From assembly GCA_013398175.1 (NCBI GenBank), contig VZRZ01006570.1:1-64000 (forward strand): a stretch of DNA of 64,000 nucleotides, given 5' to 3'. Origin of the DNA: Climacteris rufus. Lineage: Eukaryota; Chordata; Aves; Passeriformes; Climacteridae. Numbering within the stretch: the first letter of the stretch is position 1; every line of letters starts with the position of its first letter. Of the stretch, positions 50,709 through 63,265 are shown piece after piece. The translations under genes and the position numbers were made by a program. The notes below the pieces were generated by a model. That model saw only the letters and a program-made list of their open reading frames with translations, was not told where the DNA came from and made no database searches.

Positions 50709-50782
50709 ATAATTGGGGCAAAAGTAGGAACAAGGTCATGAAGAACACTTCATGGCCTTGTTCCTACTTTTGCCCCAATTAT
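50709..50782. repeat. Near-perfect 35-bp inverted repeat with 4-base loop
   Basis: The left arm 50709-50743 (ataattggggcaaaagtagg and on) and the right arm 50748-50782 are reverse complements over 35 positions with one difference, t50736 against g50755, which would still pair as G-U in RNA. The loop is aaca (50744-50747). No flanking repeats or transposon ends are visible. It could be a recent template-switch mutation, a hairpin-forming RNA locus or a read-level artefact; the sequence alone cannot decide. Confidence 0.95.
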
Positions 50783-52959
50783 GTAGGTCATGTAGGCTGT
50801 CAGAAATTGCTATTTTCACCTTTCTGCTAAAATATATCTTCAGTTTATGTGAATCCCTCTCTGTCTGCCTCTCAGAAGCATAGAGAATATTTTCCAGAAG
50901 CCAGCAGGTATTTTGGCACTGCTTACTGAAGATCAGTTTCTCTGCAAAAATACCCATAAAGAAAGGAAAGAGAAGGAAAATCTGGATACAATTTTGAAAC
51001 TACTTTCTGTAGCAAAAAAGAGCAGTAGTTCATCCTCCTACCAATAATGTTAGTTTTCAGACTTTGCCACATAATTGTGACTTTTCTAGATGGAGAGTTT
51101 TTCCGCCCAAATGTGGAAACTGAAAGTTGTACAATAATATTGACTGCACTAGACACTTTTCTGTGCATCTTTGAATTGTGTTGGTCATGTGCCTGAACAG
51201 AATAAATTTTTGTACTCCTTTAAAATGCTAAGTCAACTGTCAAGCTTTAATGTGGATTACAGCATGTCTGTACAGCAAAATATGATTTTTACAGTATAAC
51301 AATAAGATCCATCACACAAATAGGTGGTGATATAGTTTCTTATCTGACAAAATTCATGAATAGATCTTCGATTACTATTCCAGTTAATGTTCTTGGTTCC
51401 TGTTGCTTCTGCTGATGCTGCAGTTGTCTTTTTACATCAGGCAGCAAAAATGAGAGAGATATCATCTCACAGATTTAGCATGGTCTTGGCTTTTACACAA
51501 AGACCTCAGTTTAAAATGTTTGACAGTATGGGTGTAATTAAATTGTGGTTTTGATTAAATTAGTGTCTTGTTGAATGTGAGAGACAATGGCAAGTTATCC
51601 AAACTAAGTCAATTAAGCGTGTCTCTGTATTCATTCAAAGGAAGTGTTCATATTTTACCATTAAATCTAAGACTACAAAATGCCACATGAAAATTATAAT
51701 GGATGTTGATGATGTTTTATCTCCTCTGCTATTTCTTGTGTCTGCTTCTCCTGCTGTGTGGTACTGTATCTTGACAACCATTTAATTTTAAATTTATATT
51801 TCCATTTTAAGTTTATCACTATTGAATTTAAAAACAAAGTTACAGTTTATTTGAGAAAGTGGGAAATACAATAATTTTGTTATGAAAGGGAAAGGAAGAA
51901 AAGGCAGAGAAAAATGTTAGTTGACCCCACAGAAGGCACTTCTAAATTATTATTGAAAGTACTCTTATATTTTTCTCTGTGTACTACAAATATAGCTTTT
52001 TTTAAAATGAAAATGAAAGTTTCATTACTATTTCCTTACTTCAAAAAGCTGTAACCCTCCTAGTAATCAGATTTCTTTTGATAATCAATTGCAGGGGGTA
52101 ATTGGTTATTTGTATCTAGTTTTAGGGGGTGCTCATGTAAGTGTAGATGTGAATAATTTTGCTAATACAAAGTAGAAGTGTGTTTTATAATGGCAGTGTT
52201 CTGCCATACGTATATATTTCTTAGAGCTGTTATATAAATGTGTGTTCTGAATACATACTTTAAAGATAATATGTATTGTCTGAATTCATTAGCCTGGTTT
52301 CAAAAATTTTTCTATAAAATGAGGTAGTCTTGGTAAAGATTTTATTAGGCCCTCTGAAACACATATTACTTACGTCCCAATCCAAAATGCAGCAAACATA
52401 CCAAGGTGAAAAAAAGCTAATGAGAATAGCTGGTGCTATTCTTAATTGCTTTATTTTGTTTTGTCTTGTTTTTTTGTTCTGTTTAGTTTTGTTCTGTTTT
52501 GCTTTGTAAGAATGCAACCTGAACCACTCTACTGCAGTACCTGGTCAATTTTGTGACAATCCTTTTGAAATATCTAGACAATGTTTTACAATTTTTCTTC
52601 TCTTTCTCTCCAAGTATTACAACCTAGTAATAGCTACTGAACCAACTGGCCACGTTCTGTGAAGTCAATCTATACATGGCAGCAAGTCAGCTGCATCCCA
52701 CGTGGCACTGTCCTGTTCCATATACATATGCACTGATAAATTTTACAGCGTGGTGTGAGAGGTCTAGGATTTCCTGGACAACTGCACGTTCATGAGTATA
52801 TTTTCCTGCCTGAAGTTCCCTAGACAGGAATTGTAGAGTGCAAGCACAACACCTTGGGGTGCTTGGTCCCATCTGTAATCACAGCACAGCTGATAAGATG
52901 GGACCTCATGCACAGCCCTTACAGAGGAAGTTCATTCTGCTCCTAGGATGGGTCAGTCC
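50783..52959. other. No recognised gene; T/G simple repeat
   Basis: AT-rich DNA with a (TTTTG)n-like run at 52451-52507. The stretch 52680-52870 is GC-richer and unassigned. Confidence 0.5.
52451..52507. repeat. (TTTTG)n-like simple repeat
   Basis: Imperfect pentamers of ttttg/ttctg/tttag type over about 57 bases. Confidence 0.8.
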
Positions 52960-53110
52960 TTGCATTGTGTAGCTAAATCATGGAAACTTCCAGCACTGAA
53001 GATTCCACCACCTCTCCTGGACAGAAAGTTCCAGTGCTGCAAATTGTTTCACCTAATGCCAACCTGACCTGCTCAATCTGCAATTTGTGGTGGGTGGCTC
53101 TGGTTAGACG
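52960..53110 (-). repeat. Probable old CR1 relic (antisense)
   Basis: Blocks aacttccagcactgaagattccaccacctctcctgg, agttccagtgctgcaaattgtttcacctaatgccaacctgacctgc follow the order of an antisense CR1 3' UTR of an older type. Divergence is high and no terminal repeat is visible. Confidence 0.45.
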
Positions 53111-56100
53111 ATCTGCCAATAGCAAGTAGAATCTGCCTTGCATTTGTACTTTCCAAATAGCCATAGAATGGTATCATACTATACTTCAGCCTACAGTATA
53201 CCAGCCAACACCCACCCATTTCTGTAGGAATCATGTAAGGCAAAGACAGCACCAAGAGAAACTGTTAGGCAAATATAAATACTATCATACATACAAAATA
53301 CAAAATACAAACTAATGAACAAATTAAAATTTTCCGGAAATGTTGGTCTGCAATACCGTGCTTTGTATTACAAGTTTCTACGTGTTAAAACAAGGACACA
53401 TTAACAATATATGTTATTGTATATCGTTAAACTCCTTTTCAGAATTATATTCTGAAAAATCATCCTTAAGAAGCAGTAACACTGAGACAGCAACCTAGCA
53501 CATAATCAACCTATGTCTGAGGGAGTGGAGTGATTTTTATCCTGTGAATGACTCTTCAGCTGCGTGCTGGTACTCTCCACTGCCGTCAAGGCACTGGGCA
53601 TGATGCTGCAAATCAGGCAGCAAATCTGATCTCAATAAAGAGAGAAAATCCCATAAATAAGTTCTATGTGTTAAACTGTTATCTTGTGAAAATTTGATCC
53701 CTAGGTCTAAACAGTCAAACTGAGTCAAAAACAGATCATTGTAGGAGAAGGTGGTGTTTGCAGTCTTGGGATTGACTTTAGGTACATATTCATCACCTAT
53801 CTTCACATCATTTTCTGAAATTTTTTGCTAAATACTAAGTTTATTGCCACTAAAACATATGAGTATTATGAGACAAACTACTGAGTCTCACATTAATTTG
53901 ACAATTTTTTAGTAATGTGTTGTTAGTCAGAACAATAACTTGGGAGGGCAGTGATGAGCAATTTCTCCCCACCCCAGAGTTACTCCATCAAACATATTCT
54001 CTGTTTAACTCAACCCTTTGCTGTTTCTATATAATCTTACTACAAAATATGCAAAATATAGCTTTTAGAGCCCTCAGAGGTTTCTTAATTATAGGACAGG
54101 GGGTTTGGTTTATTTGTAAATTATGTGCAACTTACTGGTGTTTCAAGTGCTCTCTGATATTTTGACACCTGATTTTTCATTTTCTCTCCTATTTGAATAG
54201 TTTTGCTTTTTGATATTTTTCTCCTCTCAGAAATGCTGCGATAGATGATTAAGTTGCCACAAATTGTCTTTTTGTAAGGTTCTTCCACTGAGAATAATTT
54301 TGTTTCCAAACAGGGAATTGGGCTGGTAGCTACATTTTTGTTAGAGCATCTGGGTTCTCTGATAACTGGTTGAAATAAAATTCTAAGCATATCTTAGGAG
54401 GGATTAGTCTAGAGAAGGTTAGCACTGAAAAATAATATTGTCATATTTTATCCACAACCCGATGAATTTTGCATACCTCTGAGTCCTATGATAGATTCTG
54501 TTTTGCTTTTCATGACTGTTCTTACCGCAAACATTCGGTCTTTACTTGTCACCTGACCTCTGATTGTTTTATAATGGTTTTGCATTTTCAATCACAAATT
54601 GGTTTATTTTGGTCTTGCTCTCAAAAGGGGAAGCCAAGCATTTCCAAGCTGTGGTTAAATAAATACATTAAGTAACTTCTGTTCAAAAACTGTAGTTTTG
54701 TATCAGGCTAACAGGCAAACCTTGAATTACCCCAGAGGTGATTTGTCAGTAGTTTACTTCTGGAAGTTTATTATAAATGTTAATTCTTTCTGTCCCTCTT
54801 TTTTTTTTATTATTATACTTTTGATTATCTATTCACTAGGAGGAAGTGAGGCATTGTAGCTAAATGACAAAATGAGAGAGAGAGATCATATTTTCATCTA
54901 TGTCTCCAAGACTTCTAGTTGGTACTAGACTAGTCTGGCCAATTGGAGCAGGTGTCTGATAGTGAAGCCTGATTGGTGTATGTGCATGGTGTTTGTGGTT
55001 AGGTTACACTCAGTGACACGGCAGCTTTTTGGCAACACAAGTTATCACTGCAACTGGTTTGAGTCATTTGTCCTTCTAGACTTTAGTCTGGATGCGTTTG
55101 TGGTGTGTTCTGATTTCAGCACAACTTGCTGCTTCCTTCTGGTTGTGTGTTATTAAACAGTATGTATTTATTGTAGAAGAATGATGTCACAGCAGTGTAT
55201 AGACACAACAATTTATTTACCTGCTTTGCTATCACTTCTTGGAATCATACAAGCCACAAGTGATACTCTTGTAATCCATTTTCTTCTATCAAGCTACCTA
55301 CAATGTGGTATCAGGAATGCTGTTCTCTTCTCATCTGGTCCTGTGGTGCTGAAATTTCCCTCCCTAGCTACAGCTTAGATATAAATAATTTGAACACAAA
55401 GAGGGAGCAAGACAGTCACCCTGGTACTTCAAGATTCCTGCTGCTGGAACCAAGTCAGCAAACTTATCTGTTTATCTGAATGAATACAAAAGTTTCTTAT
55501 GGCTTCTGGGACCGGAGACAAATGTAGTGGTAGATGGTGATGGGAGAATACATACTCTATATCACAGCCTAAAACACAGAGCGAATGAACCTTGTGATCA
55601 CAGGAAGAAGACAGTCAAAAGTCAACTTTTCAAAGTCAAGTCAGGTGAAAAAAGTCTTACATGAACTATGGAATGGTATTTGAACTTGCCTCTTTAAGGA
55701 AAGCCAGACTGTTAGGCTTATACGTGTACAAACAAGTTGTTAAAATCAAAAAAGTATAGGATGAAAATAGTTTCTTGATAACTCTGCCTTAGTCCTAATA
55801 GCTGTGTAGATTACTCTAATTCAAAGTATTAGGACACAAATGTTAAACATCATGAAGTTATCTCTACATGTTTAATGAGTAATATCAGTAGAATAGTAAT
55901 TTCTTATTAATTTATGGAAAAGGTGAAGTGGCATGTCAGGAATATTTTTTAAGTTGAAGTGTAATCATACACGTAAGTACACAGAAATATATATGAACAA
56001 GGAAGATATATTAGAAAGTATACCTCATTCATGGAGTGAAATCTTCAAAATACAGTGCCTTATATCTGTAAATATATCACAGGAGCAAATTAAGGAATGA

Positions 56101-56610
56101 AATCTTGTTACTAAGGGGTGGATCACATCATATACTTTGTAAATCTATAGTGCCAAATATTGTGAGCTGTTATTTCAAATTCTAATTACTGCACATTGTA
56201 CTCAAACTAGCAGTATCTACTTTGATTACTTAACTGATACCACTTTTTTTTATTGATCAGTAGGTAAGATTTTTTCCAATATTTGTGTCAGCAGATAAAA
56301 TTATATAAACACCTCACTGTTGCATATTTTGCCCACAGTTAATGCAGTTAATACTGATTTATCATTTTTATTAGAATATCCTATGCAAATGTATTTATTT
56401 TTCCTAAGTTGTATCTGTATTGGTGGAATTCAATTTTGCTTAGCAATACACCAGTGCAGAAAATGGCACAGCAGCTACCCCTAAAATTTCACTGCATATA
56501 AAGCAGAGAAACACTACATAGGGAATGGGCAAGGCACGTAGCCTGAATACTTTAGCGTCCAAAGGGAAAAAGCAGTTTTCCGTAGAAATATAGAATTACT
56601 ACTTCATATC
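53111..56610. other. No recognised feature; one unexplained open frame
   Basis: AT-rich DNA. A minus-strand frame at 53537-53806 (89 codons, GTG-started as delimited) has an unusually protein-like composition but no recognised family and no convincing splice sites. A short aaatac run is at about 53287-53310. Confidence 0.5.
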
Positions 56611-57290
56611 TATGGTGGTTTGAACTTGGTTGGAAGCCATTTGCCTGCTGAAGGCACTCTATCACTCTTTTCCTCACCTGGGAAGGGGAAAGAATGTATA
56701 ACAGTTCTGGATTGTGGATGAAGATCACTCATCAGTTATTGTTACGGGCAAAACAGACTCACCTCAGGGAAATTAGTTTCATTTATTATCAATCAAATCA
56801 GAGTAGGGTAACAAGAAGTAAGTCCAGCTCTTAAAAACACCTTCCATCCATCCCTCCCTCCTTACTGGACTTGACTTTATTCCAAATTTACTCAAACTGC
56901 TCCTTCCCAGTGGTGCCAGAGGATGGCAAGTGGAGGCTGCAGTCAGTTCATCACACACAGTCTCTGCTGCTCCTTCCTCCTCAGGGGAAGGACTCCTCAC
57001 ATTGTTTCCCTGCTCCAGCATGGGATCCCTCCTATGGCATACAGTTCTTCATGAATTTCTTCATCATGGGTCCCTTGCATGAGCTGCAGTTCTTCACAAA
57101 CTGCTCCAGTGTGAACCCCTTCCATGGGGTGCCGTCCCTCAGGCAGAAGCTGCTGCAGTGTAGGTCCCCCATAGGGTCACAAATTCTGGAGCAAACCTGC
57201 ACCAGCGTGGACTCCTCAGTCCACAGGGCCTGCCAGCTACTCTTGATCCATAAGCTTTTGACTGACTCCTGACTCATCCCAAGGCAGAAC
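56611..57290 (-). mobile_element. LTR fragment of an endogenous retrovirus with internal repeats (antisense)
   Basis: Starts with tatggtggtttgaacttgg, resembling the reverse end of a common bird LTR. The minus strand carries aataaa (complement of 56782-56787). At about 57012-57215 there is a run of diverged units built on ctgctccagcatgggatcc, ctgctccagtgtgaacccc, ctgctgcagtgtaggtccc and cctgcaccagcgtggactc, spaced roughly 45-90 bases, a known style of tandem array in this LTR type. The U3 end is not recognisable, so the copy is truncated near 57240-57290. No target duplication was found. The 133-codon plus-strand and 98-codon minus-strand frames lie within it and are not host genes. Confidence 0.75.
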
Positions 57291-60200
57291 TCTGTGCATT
57301 TCCAAAGGTAAGTTACAGAAAGCGTCACTCACCCTCCTCACTTCGCCAGAGTCTCCTACCTAAAACTCACATATCCCTTCATTGCAGCAGTCCAGGCACT
57401 ACCTACTTTTGCAGATGGGTAGTGCTAAGTATGTTTGATTTGAACTTTTGTTGAAAAAAATATATATGCCTTACATGTTGGTATATTTGGATGCTTCTAT
57501 TAGATTTTAATTGTGACTTAAACTAAGATTTGGAATGGATTTGAGAAAAAATATTTGTAAGACTAAAGCCCAGGCTGGTATTCACGATACTGAAATCTTT
57601 AAAAGACTGCTGTGAAAAGCCAAATTCATAATTTCATGCATCTTTTATTTTAACTCAAGTTTTCTGAATAGAAAGTTTGAGGTTTTTATAAAAAATTACA
57701 TTTGAGAAAAAAAAAGGGTTTTGTTTGGAGCTTTGGGTCTAGTCTGTCATATTTTTAAAGCCTGTTTGTGCTATATGAAAATTTCAGCAAGATAAGGCAC
57801 AAAATGTAGTCTCTCCTAATACGTGTGTTAGATTTGGGGTATGTAAAATTGTTTAAATTTTATATGGATCATTGCACAGAAACTGTGGGTAAATATGTTT
57901 ACCATCTGCAGCTTTCTAAAAGCTGCTCCATGAGTAAATTTGATAGACTCAGGCAGCCAATATGTAAGTTAGAATGATTTTGAAAAATTACTTCTCCAGA
58001 GCAATAGACAATTTAACAGTCTCATTTGGAGAATAGTCAGCAGCTTGTGTCCATTATGTAAAACAGTCAGAAATTTGGCTTCTTTATCAAATAAACTATA
58101 AAATAACTTAGCAAATAAAATTATAAGGTTTTATTTCCTAAGTTAATAAAATGAGCTACCCCTGTTTAACAGTGTTTTGAAATATTCTGATAGAAATGAT
58201 ATGAATCTCTGAAAATTTTCTAGAGGAAACACGTGACTGTATCTGCTAAATCACCACAACATATTATTTTATTTTTTTATAAAGTATTGTTTGTGATTTT
58301 TTTCTTTCATATGTTCTGTGTAATAGACTTTGGTATGCATTGACTATCAATTTCCTTGGTGATTTTCATTTCTATTGTGTATCTGTGCATTATATGTCAG
58401 ACATTATACAGGCATTTGCATAACAGTATTACGGCTTTTTTTGCTACTGAATGCAGAGGTGTAGAAATATTGCATACATTTTCCTTCTTGAATCCTTTAA
58501 TCAATTTTTTATCTCTGTGTGTATTGTTAATCAGCATCAAGGCAGGGTTGTATTTTAAACAGTCCTAAATGATGGCAAGATCAAGGCAGACTTGCAACTT
58601 TATCAGTGACAAAACAGAGATGGGGAACAGGGTAGGGACATCAACACAGGCATCTGTAGATGAGAATTAAGGGGTGTTCCCATTTACATGCACAGACCAT
58701 GGGAATCTGTGGTTCTAGTGCTGCTCTTACAACTTCAGTTGTCCAGCAGCAGTCTGATCCCATTCGTTTTCATGTTAGTTCCAAAATTATGACGCACAAC
58801 CTTCATTGGCAAAGATGTGTCAGTGGCTTTCTGTGGGTAGCAGCAATGCGGCCCTTCTTGGAGCGGGTCTGCACAGAGGACGAACAAAGACATTTGTCAG
58901 AAGTGCTTTCTTTGATGTGGTGCTTTTCTTCACTAGGAATTGAGCCAACTGACATGATTCTCTTATCTCCAAGGTGTTTCCAGTGATGGATATTTACCTT
59001 TTTTCAGCCAAGCTGTATGCCTGCTGAAGCCTAAAAACCTTTGGCTTTGGCCAAAAATCTTTGGCAAAAAATTGCCTGGTTTCCAAAGGAAATTAGGCTC
59101 TCGAGTTTCTTAAGCAAATAAACCTCAGGAATACCAAGGTCTGCAAAGATTTATACTATTTTGAAGGTTAGAGACACAAACCCTTCTTCAGTGAAGCAAA
59201 GGCCATTACGGGACCCACTGACCCACTAGGTAGCTCACCTGCTGGATCAGCAGAGACAGCCACAGCCATGGGGAGTATAAATGGAAGGTGATTGCTCAAA
59301 AAATGTAAGGTGGAGGTATACAAATGCAAACTGCAGGGAGGGGGGGGATATGGTTTAAAGATCTGTGGGACAGAATGAGTGTGAGGCTCTTCTGAAGCAA
59401 GCTGTGAAGAGGTGTATGCAAATCCTCTAATATGTAATCTCTGTTGGTCCTGCTGTTCATGGTTCAAACTTAGTCTGCAGCAGTTTTTTTAAAGCTTTCC
59501 CACCCAGGGTTTTATTTGATTTATCAAATATCAGGGTTAATTATGTTGTGCAGGATTAACTGAATTCTTGCTTTTTGAAAGAGACTAAAAGTGCTCTGAT
59601 AGTAAAAAATTGTTTGATTATTGCAAAAGGAGAAAAATAAATCTTTTTCCTTTGGATGAAAAATATTCCAAAAATATGTTTTAATCACATATTATTTTCT
59701 GTAGATTGTGTTTTGTCAAGTATGAAGGAAAGTTCTTTGTAGAAACTCTTGCAAAACCACGTAATTTGGAGCTTAAGGTCAGGTTTGTTAGACTGTTTTG
59801 CTTGTGCTTGAAAAGGGTTCCCTGAACAGGACTACCTGAAGTTTTTCTGTCTATACATTTGGTGAGGACCTGTCCCTGCTTGACAGCAGAGTCTGTATGT
59901 AACTGCCATTACTTCAGCTTTTAGACGTACTTAATTTCAGCTTCCTCAGTCTCTGCTGGGCGTTATTGTGACAGTATTTCTTGTAGCAAGAACAATTTTC
60001 TTCATCAACATCTAATATTTCTCTCTGACTCCCCCTGGGACTTCTTCCTTCTTACCTGTAGGAATTGTCAGCTATCCCACATTTTTAGTTTTCCTACAAG
60101 CCTCCATTCTTTCAATTTTCCTTTTCAAGCTCCATTTAGTATGTCTCACACTAGTTACAAAGCTCTTATTAGCTTTCAACAGTTCAGATTTATTTTTGAA

Positions 60201-62726
60201 TTTCTCAGATTGATTTTCCAGACCTTTTGTTTATCTACCCTTGTGCTTTTGTTAAGAGAATGGTCTCTTGTGGTTCAAGTACTAAGTGAGGCTACCTGGA
60301 CTCTGTTTCCACTTCTGTCAGGAAATTTCTTTGCTGTCTTTTGTGCCACAGTGCCCTAGCATTAACGTAAGGAAACAGTTTTCTCATTTCCAGGCATTAG
60401 GTGAAGTATACTTCACTAATGATTGTGATGAGTTTACTGGAGGATTGTAAAGTGCTATTATTAGCAATTTTACTTAACTTTCAAAGCACATTAGGGTTTT
60501 AACAATCATTTACTGAAATGGAGGTTAATATTAAGATTTCTTGACTTGTTACAAGACACTTTTTTCAATGGCTTTGTTTTGCGATACTTCAAAACTAAAC
60601 TAAATAGCCAAACACCAAATTAGATAGCCTAAACCCTCCCTCTAAAATCAAAACCTACAGAAAAAGAAATTGAATAGTTCTTAGAACAGAGTTAGGAAGA
60701 TTATCTTGTCCAGTATTATTAGCACTGTTGTTACTGCTACTACAAGATACAAAAACTTCTGCGGGGATACAGCTTTTCACTTTGTTTTATTTCCCAGGTT
60801 TCAATGGCCTGATTTTATAGTCTTAATATGTTCTTTTAACATAGCTCTTTTTAGGTGCAAACAAAAATCCAGGCCCAAAATTAGCAAAGTGTTGTCTTTG
60901 CTCTACCAAATATATTAAGATTAAATATCAGTAAGTCATTTTCAGTAAATTGCTTCCAAGCTGTGTGATGAAGAAGAGTACAGACCACATAAGAAAGAGC
61001 ACACAGTGGGCAATAACACTGTGCATACACATTATTTTAACAGATGTTTCCTATTAACAAGGCTACTTAGCAGTTCTTTTAATGTATTCTTTCAAAAAGT
61101 GGAAAGTGTTTTTGGTTCAGTGCTGCTTTAATAATTGATAACCACATAAGTTAGGAAAAAATCTTATTAGAAAGAAATTATTTTATGTGAATAGAAGGAT
61201 TCTAAAGTAGTATCTGTCAGCACTTAAAAATAGTGGGGCAGATCAACTTCTTTACAATACATAATACTACTGCAGCTAAGTGTGAAGGTGATTATAAGAA
61301 AGAATTATTATTTGGGGACATTGAGTTGGAAAGGTGTGAAGTGATTTGCTGAGGTATTTCTGTCCTTTATGCTAATAGATTTTTTAAGCATTTATCCATT
61401 CTGCTATTTTCTGGATCCTGGTGGTGGATCCATTTAGTTTTTCCTTTTGTTAAGAGCTGAAGAAGATTAAAGCCAGGTAATCAATAAAGAACATCTGCTA
61501 GTTTTACTCAAATACTTCATAAATAAAACAGAATTCTGTTACTGCTTATTTTCTAAAGAAGTTGGTGACAGCATTGGCTGATAGCATTTATATGTTCAGC
61601 TTCAATTATTCTGTCCTCGAAGTTAAAATGAATGCAATTCAATCAGTTGGTAAAAATGAAGATGACAGCCAATGATAAGAGATGCTCTGCAGAAAATAGT
61701 TTAAAATAACTAGTTGCTAACAAATGTGATTAATGCTGATTAAACATCCTAGATTCAATGTGTGTCTACAGAAATGAAAAACTAAAATTAATAACACCAC
61801 CTGGACGAGCCAGAGAATAAGAGAATGAGGTGGCATTGTCCCTGGCCTAGCTGAAGCTGGCCACTGACTCTCATGCACACATATTTAAGAGTAGGCTTGC
61901 ATCATGTTTGATGCATGAGCTTCTGATCTAACTGCTAAATGCTATTCTAATGAGTAATAATAGTACAGTTTTAACCATGGATGTGAACATCGCTTGGGAA
62001 AAACTGTTAGGAACAGGAGGAGAGATGGTAACTGAAGCCAGTAAAACGAATCAGCTATGTAAAAACTAGATATATAATACAAAATTCACCTTAACTTCCA
62101 TGCTTCCACATAGCATATAACTCCTTTTTGCAGGAGAATACATGAATAATACATATGATTAATAATGAAGAACTTCAGTGATAGTAAAAGAACATGATTA
62201 CTTTTTCAATCCACAGAATGCAATACTTGTCACAGTATTTCTCAAGCCCTTTTTGGAGAGGAACAATTCTCATTCTTCAGAGTGACTTTTTTCTCTCTTT
62301 ATGGTACTCTTAGAACATCGTTATTCTAAATGTCTCTCCAAGTTCTCAGGTACTGATTAAGAAAGAAAGGACTGAGACAGTGAGTGGTAGTTCACCAACC
62401 AGTCATGAAACCATAAAAGGATTTTTGTTCTTTGGACTAATAAGTAGCTTCCTTGACCTGACTAAAGTGATTCCACAGATGTAAGTTATCATGGAAAAAG
62501 TGATCTAAATATTTCACCACAGAAAAGAAATTTTCATTTGCAGAAAAACCTATCATATGCTTATACCTGTGACCATTAGCTAATAACCATTTTCTTCCAG
62601 AGATTCTACAAAGACATGCTCTAATAATTGCATTGCAACTTTTCATTCTACTCTTCTTCAATTGATCTAAGTTAGTACAAGTCACAGTATTTTATTTCCT
62701 AACAGGCTGAACCTAAAAAAAAATTG
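57291..62726. other. No recognised feature
   Basis: AT-rich unique-looking DNA with small GC-richer patches (about 58660-58980 and 59200-59420). A minus-strand frame of 82 codons at 62437-62685 is unassigned. Confidence 0.5.
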
Positions 62727-62732
62727 AGATAC
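62727..62732. repeat. Target-site duplication, left copy (agatac)
   Basis: agatac directly precedes the LTR and is repeated exactly at 63260-63265. Confidence 0.92.
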
Positions 62733-62983
62733 TGTTGCGGTCCTCTGGGCATGGCTTGTGACTGGGCCCGTTCCCACTGGGCCAGGGCTGGGGGGTGCTG
62801 ATCCTTTCCCCACCCCCCAGCGTGGCAGCTGCAGGGTGGTAGGGGCTGTCCCCACCCAGGGGAACAGCTCATTGGTTCCCAGGCCGGTTGCATACAGCTG
62901 ACTCACTGGCCGGTGCCCCTTTCAATCCTTGTGGTCCTCCGCAGTGATTGGCTCTCCCGACTGCCGTCCCCTCACCTCCATTT

Positions 62984-62988
62984 TATAA
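62984..62988 (+). promoter_or_regulatory. TATA box of the LTR
   Basis: tataa within ttttataacac, 57 bases before the aataaa signal, fitting a short R region. Confidence 0.6.
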
Positions 62989-63040
62989 CACACCCTGATC
63001 TCTATTTTGTTTTTGTCTTCTACTGCATCTTGATCCAGTG

Positions 63041-63046
63041 AATAAA
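63041..63046 (+). promoter_or_regulatory. LTR polyadenylation signal
   Basis: aataaa within gtgaataaaatcc, downstream of the TATA box. Confidence 0.65.
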
Positions 63047-63259
63047 ATCCTGCTGGCGATAAGCGGAAAAGAACCCTTTCTAGTCTCTACTTCCCTGCAT
63101 AAATTAAACCGCTGTGTGTGAGCTAAGCCTAGATTCTGCGGGAGTCTTGATGCCCGGCTCGCCTCTGATCGGAGACTAGATAAGGCCTGAGTCATGTTAT
63201 TTAGGAAAACGGGACAGATGCAAGAGACTCCGAGTTACTCATGCTCTCTACCCGCGGCA

Positions 63260-63265
63260 AGATAC
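63260..63265. repeat. Target-site duplication, right copy (agatac)
   Basis: Exact copy of 62727-62732 directly after the terminal CA of the LTR. Confidence 0.92.

Larger units (their letters stand above)
62733..63259 (+). mobile_element. Solo LTR of an endogenous retrovirus, probably ERVK-type, sense
   Basis: A 527-bp element runs from tgttgcgg to ccgcggca, with TG...CA ends and an imperfect inverted pair. A perfect 6-bp duplication agatac flanks it, the length usual for betaretrovirus-like (ERVK) integration. In plus orientation it has CCAAT-type motifs in reverse (cattggt near 62871, gattggc near 62945), a TATA box (tataa, 62984-62988) and a polyadenylation signal aataaa (63041-63046). It is much richer in GC and CpG than its surroundings and has crisp ends, suggesting a younger insertion than the other LTRs. 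No retroviral genes remain. The minus-strand frames inside (62682-62906, 62983-63195) are not genes. Confidence 0.92.

Noticed and set aside
56871..57328. 133-codon plus and 98-codon minus frames
   Set aside because: Both lie mostly inside an antisense LTR whose internal repeats keep frames open by chance.
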